23,127 nt of DNA from positions 1-23,127 of the forward strand of contig WJJB01000363.1 in assembly GCA_014729935.1 (NCBI GenBank), given 5' to 3'. Under the pieces are notes generated by a model. The model did no database searches, was not told where the DNA came from, and worked only from the letters and a program-made list of their open reading frames with translations. Positions 15,521-22,214 of the stretch are shown in pieces. The DNA comes from Candidatus Bathyarchaeota archaeon (GTDB lineage: Archaea; Asgardarchaeota; Lokiarchaeia; Sigyniarchaeales; Sigyniarchaeaceae). Both the position numbers and the translations under genes were made by a program. Positions within the stretch are counted from its first letter, which is position 1. The number at the start of each line of letters is the position of its first letter.

Positions 15521-16525
15521 ATGGCATCAGAAGATATCCTCGTGTTCCTAGCCGTGGACAAGGAATTCACATCCATGGATGCGATCATCAAGTCCCTTGC
15601 GGATTTTTTCCAATTGAAAGCATCAAAAGATCCAACTGATAGGTTCAACGTGGTCTTTTTCTTGGACCAAGGACCGGTATTCTTGGAAGACTTCACCTTT
15701 CAATACCAGCTCCTTGTCGATAAATTGAACGAAAACAAGGACAAGGTGGCGAAACCCAACTTGGAAGGGGGTCTCTTCATCGCGCTCACCTTCATCCTTG
15801 ATATCTACAAGCTCGTTTCCGGGAAATACTTCAGGATCTTGGTAATACGCGATGCCTCTATGCCACCCATCACCAAGGATTTCCTGGTGAATGGACTACT
15901 CGATAAGGTTTCACAAATGCCTGTTTTCCTCGATTTCATCGACGTGGGCGTGTACCAGGATGATGACGAGCAAAAAATCCTGAACATGATCAATACCAGC
16001 AGGGGTGGAGAGCTCATGTACGTGACCACTTTCCAGGAGCTGGAAGATGCCTTGAAACGACAAGCAGAAAAGAAAGAAATCGAAGTTGGCTTGTGGGACA
16101 AGGGACCAAACTTTGATATGGAATACGAGCACAAGCGTTTTTTTGAAGATCTTGCCTCTGACCTTCAACCCGTTGAGCAGGTTACAGGGGATATGAAATG
16201 CACCGTGTGCTTCCAGTCAACGTCGCCTGTATGTGGTACGGACGCCCTGGTGCAATGCCCGGCTTGCAAGACACCGTTCCACGATTGTTGCTTGGTGAGC
16301 TGGGCGGAGCAATCCAATATTGGCATAGGGCATGTATTCAGGTGTCCCATCTGCTTTTACCTGATAGACCTGCCAGAGTTCCTGGTGCAAGATATACTGA
16401 ACGGGAAGGAGGAAAGCTACGAGGGATTCGAATCTTTCCTCGAGGAAATCGATCAAGATGCCCTCCTCATGGAACGCGACAAAAAACGGGAACTAGACTT
16501 GGTGCAAAAGGAATTAGATTTCTAA
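15521..16525 (+). CDS. vWA-like protein with one C4HC3 zinc finger, MIDAS lost
   Basis: The ATG at 15521 has GTGAG a few bases upstream, a weak Shine-Dalgarno. The 334-residue product starts with a vWA-like fold (about 5-185: DILVFLAVDKEF, FNVVFFLDQG, YFRILVIRDAS, FLDFIDVGVY). Where DxSxS should be it reads AVDKEFT, so the metal site is probably lost. The zinc finger is C227, C230, C246, C249, H254, C257, C275, C278. Its spacing nearly matches finger 1 of the gene at 8291-9466: 17 residues between the sixth and seventh ligands in both, a Trp four residues after the sixth, and the same CPxCxxL ending. An acidic, probably helical tail follows. The two proteins are homologues and may work as a pair. 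This recalls the two vWA-zinc subunits of TFIIH (p44 and p34), but function is unproven. Confidence 0.82.
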   Translation: MASEDILVFLAVDKEFTSMDAIIKSLADFFQLKASKDPTDRFNVVFFLDQGPVFLEDFTFQYQLLVDKLNENKDKVAKPNLEGGLFIALTFILDIYKLVSGKYFRILVIRDASMPPITKDFLVNGLLDKVSQMPVFLDFIDVGVYQDDDEQKILNMINTSRGGELMYVTTFQELEDALKRQAEKKEIEVGLWDKGPNFDMEYEHKRFFEDLASDLQPVEQVTGDMKCTVCFQSTSPVCGTDALVQCPACKTPFHDCCLVSWAEQSNIGIGHVFRCPICFYLIDLPEFLVQDILNGKEESYEGFESFLEEIDQDALLMERDKKRELDLVQKELDF

Positions 16526-16590
16526 GACAAGAGCACGAAGCATGCCACTACTGAGAAATGAAAACCCCTTAAAGAAAGGAATGACAAGAC

Positions 16591-17952
16591 ATGCCAGTTC
16601 ACGCCATTGAAACCAGGTACAGGACCAATGAGATGTACGCGCTATTCACCGAGGAATACAAGCTGCAAAAGTGGTTGGATGTTGAAATTGCCCTGATCAA
16701 GGCACACGTGAAACTCGGGAATATCCCCCCGGATGCTGTGGATGAAGTTGCACGGAAGGGAAAGACATCCATCGTGACACTACAACGGGTCAAGGAAATC
16801 GAACGGGAAATCCACCATGATATCATGGCCATGGTGAAAGGATTTGCAGAACAATGCGAGGGTGACACGGGGAAATACATTCACCTGGGGGCCACGAGTT
16901 ATGATATCGTGGATACCGCATGGGCACTTATATTCAAGGATGCTCTTTCGCTCTTGGAGAAACGGCTGAAAACCTTGCTGGAAATTCTCACCTCACACGC
17001 CACGAGCAAGAGGGAACTGGTATGCGTGGGAAGAACTCATGGCCAGCATGCTATTCCAACGACTTATGGAATGAAATTTGCCAATTGGGCAGACGAGTTT
17101 GCCAGGCACCTTGCCCGCCTCCAAGATATCAAGGTTCGGGACGTGGTCGGCAAGTTCGGGGGGGCCGTCGGGACCATGGCTAGTCATGTTTCCAGCGGGA
17201 TTCAATTACAGCGGTACATCATGGACGAGCTCGGACTAATCCCGAACTTGATCTCGACCCAGATCGTGCACAGGGACAGGCACGCCGAGATCATGTTTTG
17301 GACGGCGCTGGTGGCAAGCACCATTTCGAAGATAGCCAAGGAAATAAGGGATCTGCAACGCAACGAGCTTGCTGAAATGTTCGAACCATTTGCCAAGAAA
17401 CAAGTAGGATCTTCAACCATGGCTTCCAAGCGCAACCCCCACAAGAGCGAGAGATTATGCGGCTTGTATCGCCTCTTGGCAGCACACGTGATGCCTGCCA
17501 TGGAAAATAATGCACTCATCGAGCACGAGCGGGATCTCACGAACTCATCCGTGGAACGCATCATGTTCCCAGAGAATTTCATCCTGCTGGATTTCATGCT
17601 GGTGCAATTCACGTCAATCCTACAAGGCATCGAGATCAACAAGGCGGGAATTAGGAAAAATCTCGAACTCACAAAAGGAGCCATCATGTCGGAATACGTT
17701 ATGGTGGAATTGGTGGGAAAGGGCATGAGCAGGCAGGAAGCTCACGAGGTATTGAGGCAAGTTGCCATCCGCTGCAGGCAAGAGGGGATCTCATTCAAGC
17801 AAGGAATCCAGGAAGATAATAGGGTGGGGACCTATTTCAAGAGTAACGAAATTGATGACCTGTTTGACCCGTCAAGATACATTGGAGCAGCACCCGAGCT
17901 GGTCGATAGAACCGTTGCTTCAATCAGGGACAAGTGGTTGAAGGATGAATGA
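16591..17952 (+). CDS. purB: Adenylosuccinate lyase
   Basis: PurB cleaves SAICAR to AICAR and adenylosuccinate to AMP, releasing fumarate, in cytosolic purine synthesis. AGGA lies 10 bases before the ATG at 16591. The 453 residues carry the superfamily landmarks: KYIHLGATSYDIVDTA (95-110), GRTHGQHAIPTTYG (147-160, with the conserved His150), and the signature loop GSSTMASKRNPHKSE (273-287) with its catalytic Ser. The loop has Ala where most members have Pro (SSxMP), a mild oddity. Length and motifs fit the compact Bacillus/archaeal-type enzyme. Its 3' end meets the start region of purM, so the two are probably co-transcribed and catalyse separate steps of the same pathway. Confidence 0.95.
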   Translation: MPVHAIETRYRTNEMYALFTEEYKLQKWLDVEIALIKAHVKLGNIPPDAVDEVARKGKTSIVTLQRVKEIEREIHHDIMAMVKGFAEQCEGDTGKYIHLGATSYDIVDTAWALIFKDALSLLEKRLKTLLEILTSHATSKRELVCVGRTHGQHAIPTTYGMKFANWADEFARHLARLQDIKVRDVVGKFGGAVGTMASHVSSGIQLQRYIMDELGLIPNLISTQIVHRDRHAEIMFWTALVASTISKIAKEIRDLQRNELAEMFEPFAKKQVGSSTMASKRNPHKSERLCGLYRLLAAHVMPAMENNALIEHERDLTNSSVERIMFPENFILLDFMLVQFTSILQGIEINKAGIRKNLELTKGAIMSEYVMVELVGKGMSRQEAHEVLRQVAIRCRQEGISFKQGIQEDNRVGTYFKSNEIDDLFDPSRYIGAAPELVDRTVASIRDKWLKDE

Positions 17953-17989
17953 CGAAAGATCAAGGGAACGAGCGGCGAGGGATCCGCAT

Positions 17990-19186
17990 ATGGATTACCA
18001 GTCCCTCGGGGCATCATCCCAAAAGGAGGACGTGCATGCTGCCATCAAGGATTCGGGTTCAGGTGGCGGGCTCTTCCCCGGGGCATTTTGCAAGGTCATT
18101 CCTGATATGCTAACCGGAGATGATGAGTCCTGCTTGATCTTCCACGCGGATGGGGCAGGTACGAAAAGCATCATTGCTTACTTGCGATGGCGAGAATCGG
18201 GTGATCCTGCTGTGTTTCAAGGCATCTCGCAGGATGCACTGGTCATGAATATCGATGATATTGCCTGCACTGGATTGGTGGACTCATTCATCGTTTCCAA
18301 TACAATCGGCAGGAACAAGTTCCTCGTGGATGCCAATGTCATCGCGGCGGTGATACGCGGATATGAAACCATGGCCGCCATGCTGGAACCGCACGGGATA
18401 CACGTGCACTCCTGCGGGGGGGAGACGGCAGATGTTGGTGATCTCGTCCGGACCATCATCATCGATTCCACCGTGATGTCAAGGGGAAAGCGAAGTGATA
18501 TCATCGATGCATCCAATGTGGTACCAGGCGACGTGATGGTTGGCTTGTCAAGCACCGGTCAGGCGAGTTACGAGCCCATGGCGAATAGCGGGATTTCCTC
18601 CAATGGTATCACGCTCGCCCGGCATGCGGTGCTCGAGCATGGGTATGCTGAAACATACCCCGAGATCTTGGACCCCCATGTTGATGCAAGCATGGCATAC
18701 CAGGGAAGATTTCACCTTGATGATCCACTCCCCGGGGAGGACATGACCATCGCTGATGCGTTACTCTCACCGACAAGGACATATACTCCCATCTTGAAAC
18801 GTTTGCTATATGGGGATGATGCATCAACCCGGATCCAAGACGTGGTGCACGGGATCATCCATGTAACCGGGGGCGGCCAAACAAAGTGCTTGAACTTCGG
18901 CAAGGGAATCAGGTATGTCAAGGATGACTTGTTCGAGACGCCCCGCGTTTTCAGGCTGATCAAGGAAGAGGGAAACGTCGAATGGGAGGAAATGTACAGG
19001 GTATTCAACATGGGCCACCGGATGGAAATCGCTTGCACGCCCGATTTCGCTCCCAAGGTGATCGCAGCCAGCAAGTCCTTCGGCGTGGAAGCCAAGGTGA
19101 TCGGAAGGGTGGAGGAATCAACAAACCCTGGGAAAAACGAGCTCGTGATCTCCAGCCCTGCCGGGGAGATCTCGTATGGTCCATAA
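17990..19186 (+). CDS. purM: Phosphoribosylformylglycinamidine cyclo-ligase (AIR synthetase)
   Basis: PurM closes the imidazole ring of AIR from FGAM using ATP. I prefer the ATG at 17990, with GCGAGGG about 9 bases upstream. The product then begins MDYQSLGASSQKEDVH, as in family members that open with Y..(R)GVSASKEDVH. An ATG at 17945 would add 15 residues and overlap purB by 8 bases. Motifs include HADGAGTKS, QDALVMNIDDIACTG, SCGGETADVGDLVRT, SNGITLARH, LSPTRTYTP, TGGGQTK and VFNMGHRMEI. At 398 residues it is longer than the usual 340-residue enzyme and, from memory, reads most like the Bacteroidetes-type PurM. That would suggest lateral transfer. The sequence is GC-rich relative to the left part of the window. 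Confidence 0.93.
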   Translation: MDYQSLGASSQKEDVHAAIKDSGSGGGLFPGAFCKVIPDMLTGDDESCLIFHADGAGTKSIIAYLRWRESGDPAVFQGISQDALVMNIDDIACTGLVDSFIVSNTIGRNKFLVDANVIAAVIRGYETMAAMLEPHGIHVHSCGGETADVGDLVRTIIIDSTVMSRGKRSDIIDASNVVPGDVMVGLSSTGQASYEPMANSGISSNGITLARHAVLEHGYAETYPEILDPHVDASMAYQGRFHLDDPLPGEDMTIADALLSPTRTYTPILKRLLYGDDASTRIQDVVHGIIHVTGGGQTKCLNFGKGIRYVKDDLFETPRVFRLIKEEGNVEWEEMYRVFNMGHRMEIACTPDFAPKVIAASKSFGVEAKVIGRVEESTNPGKNELVISSPAGEISYGP

Positions 19187-19238
19187 TTAGGTTACCATGG
19201 TGCCATGGCTCTTGACGCAGGATGCCCAGCCGATTTGC

Positions 19239-19248
19239 TAAAATATTC
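19239..19248 (+). promoter_or_regulatory. TATA-box-like element before the HAD gene
   Basis: TAAAATATTC lies about 45 bases before the ATG at 19289. The expected transcript start falls near 19270, directly beside the palindrome at 19272-19283. Confidence 0.35.
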
Positions 19249-19271
19249 GTGTTTTTAACATTGCATCTCAT

Positions 19272-19283
19272 GGTACTAGTACC
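19272..19283. repeat. 12-base perfect palindrome, possible operator
   Basis: GGTACTAGTACC is a perfect palindrome placed between a TATA-like element and the ATG at 19289. Its position at the predicted transcript start would suit a dimeric repressor site, but no second copy is seen in the window. Confidence 0.4.
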
Positions 19284-19288
19284 GAATA

Positions 19289-19789
19289 ATGATCGTCAAC
19301 ATGCAACAACCTCGCGATGGGAATTACCTGCTTATCGTGGATATCGATGGCACCATCAACGAGATGGGACAGAAATTCGACCATGCTCGCGTTCGGGACA
19401 TTCCTCCCATGGAAGCTGCCAAGGAGGTGCTACGCGCGTTCTTGAAACGTGGATCGACCATAGTATATCTCACCGGGCGAAATGAGGTCGAATACAAAAA
19501 CGAGACCTTGGATTGGTTGGCACGCCATGGATTCCCAGGTGGGGAGGCGGTCGTGTTCTACTCCAAGAAATACGGGGCGTGGACGTGGAAATCCTACATC
19601 AGCTTCAAGCTTTCGGAAATCGCCAAGCTCGAGCGTGATAATGAAAACCAGGAAATATTGATCCTCGATGATAATGATTCCATCCTGCGCGCGGCGGTGA
19701 AAGAAGGCAGGAAGGGGTTCAAGATCCGGTCACCACGGGATTGGCACGAGCTGAAGGCACGCTTCATCAACCAAGCATCCCTGTTTTGA
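19289..19789 (+). CDS. HAD-superfamily phosphatase-like protein
   Basis: The 166-residue product carries the haloacid dehalogenase motifs: DIDGT (18-22) with nucleophile D18 and acid/base D20, LTGR (61-64) as motif II with T62, SKK (92-94) for the motif III Lys, and LDDND (126-130) as the acidic motif IV. There is no large cap domain, only a short segment after motif I (MGQKFDHARVRDIPP), so large substrates such as proteins, nucleic acid ends or phospholipids could reach the site. The segment PPMEAAKEVLRAFLKRGSTIVYLTGR is typical of HAD hydrolases. No Shine-Dalgarno precedes 19289, and an ATG at 19301 is an alternative start. It is likely a cytosolic phosphatase of unknown substrate. It converges with the GNAT gene. 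Confidence 0.85.
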   Translation: MIVNMQQPRDGNYLLIVDIDGTINEMGQKFDHARVRDIPPMEAAKEVLRAFLKRGSTIVYLTGRNEVEYKNETLDWLARHGFPGGEAVVFYSKKYGAWTWKSYISFKLSEIAKLERDNENQEILILDDNDSILRAAVKEGRKGFKIRSPRDWHELKARFINQASLF

Positions 19790-19816
19790 CGCGTGACAGC
19801 TTTCTTGAATGGAACC

Positions 19817-19860
19817 AATTTAAAAAGCCGTGAGCCAGCACTTTCCTCCACGGCGTGCTG
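19817..19860 (-). terminator. Hairpin plus T5 terminator of the GNAT gene, with competing stem
   Basis: Downstream of the GNAT stop on the minus strand, GCCGTG and CACGGC (19849-19854 and 19827-19832) can pair over a 16-base loop, immediately followed by TTTTT. This looks like an intrinsic terminator. A second pair, CAGCAC with GTGCTG (19855-19860 and 19836-19841), interleaves with the first, so the stems exclude each other or form a pseudoknot. Confidence 0.45.
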
Positions 19861-19886
19861 ACATCAGGCTTGGATGGCATGTTCCA

Positions 19887-20843
19887 TCAAAGGGCATGGG
19901 AAAGAGATTCATCGCCTGGCACCTGGTCGTTCCCCCCCAAGATACACCTGAAGTATCTTGCCCGCTCAACGAAACCCACCGACTCGTAGCACTTGATCGC
20001 CGTATCATTCACGTCGTGAACGAACAAGCCAACCCTCGGGCAATCACGTGCCAACAGGTGTTGGAGGAAGCGTTGGAGTAATAACTTGCAATACCCCCTG
20101 TTCCTGAATTTCTTTGCAACTTTCACCCCCGCGATGACGGCTTCTTGAACCTTTACAGGGAGCTTGGAAAAGTTATCATAGACCGATGCAATGATGGAAC
20201 GAGGTTCATTCCCGTTCCCGTGCTCTTTCCCGTTCCCAACTGCCCTTTCCCTCATGCTCCCGGTCGTGCTTGCATTTGGCATGTTGCCACCATTACCGCT
20301 TTCCTGCAATACGAGTCCATCAAACCCATCCAGCAATGCCAACGTTCGACTCGTCACGGGAAAGGCGTAAAACTTGACAATGGAATCCACGGGCAAGTTC
20401 CTGAACCCGGTGAATGATATCGCCATGTCCGGTGCATCCGGAAACGATTCGGCGCGTGATGGCACCCATTCCAAGTAACGGTATTCCACCGTCGGGTTGA
20501 CGTGCAGGTGGTTCTCGAAAAACCCGACAAGATGGATGGGAATGTACTGGATGATGCAAGGTTCGCTTGGCTCCAAGCAGGGAAGGAATGCTTCGAGCAT
20601 TTTTTCATCGCCAAGAAATGCCATGCGCACGTGCTGCAGCCTGGAATAGTCAACGTGAATGCATCCAACGGGAATTCCCCCCTGGTACTCGCTGGCGAAA
20701 AAGAACCGCTCGAAACGGCTCGCGTGCATGGCGCGCACGAGCAACGGGGATGCTCTTAACGGATCCTCCAGCAAGATGCTCGCATGCGTGGCATGTTCCG
20801 GGAGCCACAACTCCCCGGGTTTCATCGACTTGAAATGCACCAT
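19887..20843 (-). CDS. GNAT-family N-acetyltransferase
   Basis: The ATG at 20843 has GGTGA about 9 bases upstream on the minus strand. The 318-residue product has a GNAT core at about 215-300. IIASVYDNF and AVIAGVKVAKKFRNRGYCKLLLQ contain the strand-4/helix-3 acetyl-CoA site (RNRGYCK, a form of R/Q-x-x-G-x-G/A), and NDTAIKCYESVGF is the usual C-terminal motif with the Tyr that acts as general acid. The N-terminal 180 residues look like a degenerate first GNAT half or a substrate-recognition domain. A Gly/Asn-rich, probably disordered stretch (about 182-214) links the halves. Such enzymes acetylate amines on proteins or small molecules in the cytosol; the substrate is unknown. The gene is GC-rich and shares its upstream AT-rich promoter with the tRNA gene. 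Confidence 0.85.
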   Translation of the reverse strand: MVHFKSMKPGELWLPEHATHASILLEDPLRASPLLVRAMHASRFERFFFASEYQGGIPVGCIHVDYSRLQHVRMAFLGDEKMLEAFLPCLEPSEPCIIQYIPIHLVGFFENHLHVNPTVEYRYLEWVPSRAESFPDAPDMAISFTGFRNLPVDSIVKFYAFPVTSRTLALLDGFDGLVLQESGNGGNMPNASTTGSMRERAVGNGKEHGNGNEPRSIIASVYDNFSKLPVKVQEAVIAGVKVAKKFRNRGYCKLLLQRFLQHLLARDCPRVGLFVHDVNDTAIKCYESVGFVERARYFRCILGGNDQVPGDESLSHAL

Positions 20844-20854
20844 TCCATGACTTC

Positions 20855-20940
20855 ACCATGCATGATCAGGATATGACACGGGGTGAAATTGGCGATGGGA
20901 AAAAAATTTAACCCATTGGCACTTATGAAAACCATGCATG
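20855..20940. repeat. Two 10-base direct repeats ACCATGCATG flanking a promoter
   Basis: ACCATGCATG occurs at 20855-20864 and again at 20931-20940, the second ending on the first base of the tRNA. Each contains the 8-base palindrome CATGCATG. They lie on either side of the shared AT-rich promoter, so they could be binding sites for a regulator. Confidence 0.4.
20900..20912. promoter_or_regulatory. Bidirectional AT-rich promoter for tRNA-Arg and the GNAT gene
   Basis: AAAAAAATTTAAC lies about 33 bases before the tRNA on the plus strand and about 60 bases before the GNAT start on the minus strand. Read either way it resembles an archaeal TATA box. It is flanked by the two CATGCATG-containing repeats. 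Confidence 0.4.
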
Positions 20941-21014
20941 GATCCGTTGTCTAGCCTGGATAAGATGCCCGGTTGCGGACCGGGAGATCGAGAGTTCGAA
21001 TCTCTCCGGATCCA
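20940..21014 (+). tRNA. tRNA-Arg (anticodon GCG)
   Basis: A full cloverleaf can be folded by hand. The acceptor stem GGATCCG (20940-20946) pairs perfectly with CGGATCC (21007-21013), followed by discriminator A. The D arm pairs GTCT with AGAT and has G18-G19-A20 in the loop; A20 is an arginine identity base. The anticodon stem CCCGG/CCGGG encloses loop TTGCGGA, giving anticodon GCG at 20975-20977, which reads CGC. The variable loop is five bases. The T arm GAGAG-TTCGAAT-CTCTC is perfect. There is no intron and no encoded CCA. Confidence 0.95.
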
Positions 21015-21033
21015 TAATCCACCTTTTCACGCA

Positions 21034-21078
21034 AACGCCACGAATCCTGGTAACGCCACGAATCCTGGTAACGCCACG
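21034..21078 (+). repeat. 18-base tandem repeat, two and a half copies
   Basis: The unit AACGCCACGAATCCTGGT occurs at 21034-21051 and 21052-21069, followed by a nine-base partial copy to 21078. It lies just after tRNA-Arg in the 276-base gap before the GPN gene. The rest of that gap holds no gene I can support, only AT-rich promoter sequence near its right end. Confidence 0.7.
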
Positions 21079-21225
21079 GGTGGTCTCGAATGGGTTGACT
21101 CTCGAAAAAGCAACTTCATTTCATTCATCTTTGGGCATGGTGGTTCACTTAACGCGCATGATGCAGGAATCGGCTTTTGGCTCTATCGGGACGGCATGGT
21201 TGCTCTTATAATAGATTTTGAAAAA

Positions 21226-21235
21226 CATATAAAAA
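21226..21235 (+). promoter_or_regulatory. TATA-box-like element before the GPN GTPase
   Basis: CATATAAAAA predicts a transcript start near 21256 and a leader of about 35 bases that includes the Shine-Dalgarno before 21291. A second candidate, CTTATAATA, lies at 21204-21212. Confidence 0.4.
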
Positions 21236-21290
21236 CACCACGTGTTTTTGTATGGTAGCAAGAACGGAAGGAACGGGAAGGAATGGATCC

Positions 21291-22082
21291 ATGTATTACA
21301 CCTATTTCATTGGTCCTGCTGGTTCGGGAAAGTCGACTCTCACGTACGCGATTGCGGATTGGCTAAAAGTCACGAGCATGGAAAGCGAGATAAGCGATAC
21401 CGTCAGTGTTGCTTGCGTGAACTTGGATCCAGGCGTGCGCTGGACACCCTATCCTCCAGATGTCGATGTCCGGGACTTCATTGATTACAACGAGGTTATG
21501 CGCACCTACCAGTTAGGCCCGAATGGCGCATTGGTGGCTGCAACCGATCTCATCATCACGTACATTGATGAAATCAAGGAGGAAATTCAGGATACTGGTG
21601 CTGATTACGTTTTCATTGATACACCAGGTCAAATCGAGCTATTTTCCTTCAGGGTGGCGGGTCCGAAGATCTGCAAGGAGCTCGGTGGTAAAAAAAAGGT
21701 AGTATGCTTCCTTTTCGAGCCAGGACTCGTGCTGGATCCTTCAGGTTTCATTAGCACGTTGCTGCTCTCATCTGCAGTTGAATATAGGTTCTTTCTCCCG
21801 CACCTGAACTTGTTATCGAAATCTGACATCCTCGATGAGGAAGAAATGGAACGCATCATCGGATGGTCTGAAAACTTCTCATCACTAAACACGGCAATCG
21901 ACATGCAAGTTTCGGGCATGGAACGGGAGAAATCTCTTCGCATGTCGAAGTTATTCGAGGATCTGGGAACGATCTCTTCCCTGATCCCCGTGTCATCAAA
22001 AAGTTCAGCGGGTCTTGATGGCTTGTATGCAGAGCTCCAGCGGATATTTGCCGGCGGGGAAGATTTCGAGTCTGAAACGTGA
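21291..22082 (+). CDS. GPN-loop GTPase
   Basis: I chose the ATG at 21291: AAGGA lies 8 bases upstream and the P-loop then sits at the N-terminus, as in the family. An ATG at 21252 would add 13 residues and lies at the predicted transcript start. The 263-residue protein has the P-loop GPAGSGKS (8-15), CVNLDPG, the family-defining GPN insertion in GPNGAL (76-78), switch II DTPGQIE (110-116), and LLSKSD, which supplies the NKxD-like base-recognition site. GPN GTPases are dimeric and found in archaea and eukaryotes, where they help assemble RNA polymerase II; the archaeal role is less clear. The gene stands alone, and leaving tRNA-Arg aside its nearest plus-strand neighbour is the LeuC-type gene. 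Confidence 0.95.
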   Translation: MYYTYFIGPAGSGKSTLTYAIADWLKVTSMESEISDTVSVACVNLDPGVRWTPYPPDVDVRDFIDYNEVMRTYQLGPNGALVAATDLIITYIDEIKEEIQDTGADYVFIDTPGQIELFSFRVAGPKICKELGGKKKVVCFLFEPGLVLDPSGFISTLLLSSAVEYRFFLPHLNLLSKSDILDEEEMERIIGWSENFSSLNTAIDMQVSGMEREKSLRMSKLFEDLGTISSLIPVSSKSSAGLDGLYAELQRIFAGGEDFESET

Positions 22083-22094
22083 TTTCTCCCATCA

Positions 22095-22106
22095 CACGGT
22101 ACCGTG
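22095..22106. repeat. 12-base perfect palindrome after the GPN gene
   Basis: CACGGTACCGTG is a perfect palindrome 13 bases after the GPN stop and about 108 bases before the LeuC-type start. A GTGGC/GCCAC inverted repeat (22104-22108 and 22117-22121) overlaps its right end. It could be a 3'-end hairpin of the GPN transcript or an operator. Confidence 0.4.
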
Positions 22107-22214
22107 GCTTTCTCGTGCCACTACATGGATTGCCCGAGTTACTGACAAACTTCATTTATGCTAGGTTCATTCTAGACACGTGGCAGGACCGAGACCCGTG
22201 CAGGTGGCACGATC

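Noticed and set aside
17202..17726. Minus-strand frame of 174 codons inside purB
   Set aside because: It lies opposite a confidently identified enzyme with full-length motifs and shows no family features.
20502..20859. Several overlapping frames opposite the GNAT gene
   Set aside because: They arise from GC-rich sequence with few stops; only the GNAT frame carries recognisable motifs and a Shine-Dalgarno.
21150..21175. ATGATGC resembling a box C element of a C/D guide RNA
   Set aside because: The box C consensus is incomplete and I see no matching box D, C' and D' set at proper spacing.
20938..21258. Plus-strand reading frame of 106 codons starting on the tRNA
   Set aside because: It begins two bases before tRNA-Arg, runs through the tRNA and the tandem repeat, has no Shine-Dalgarno and gives no protein-like sequence.
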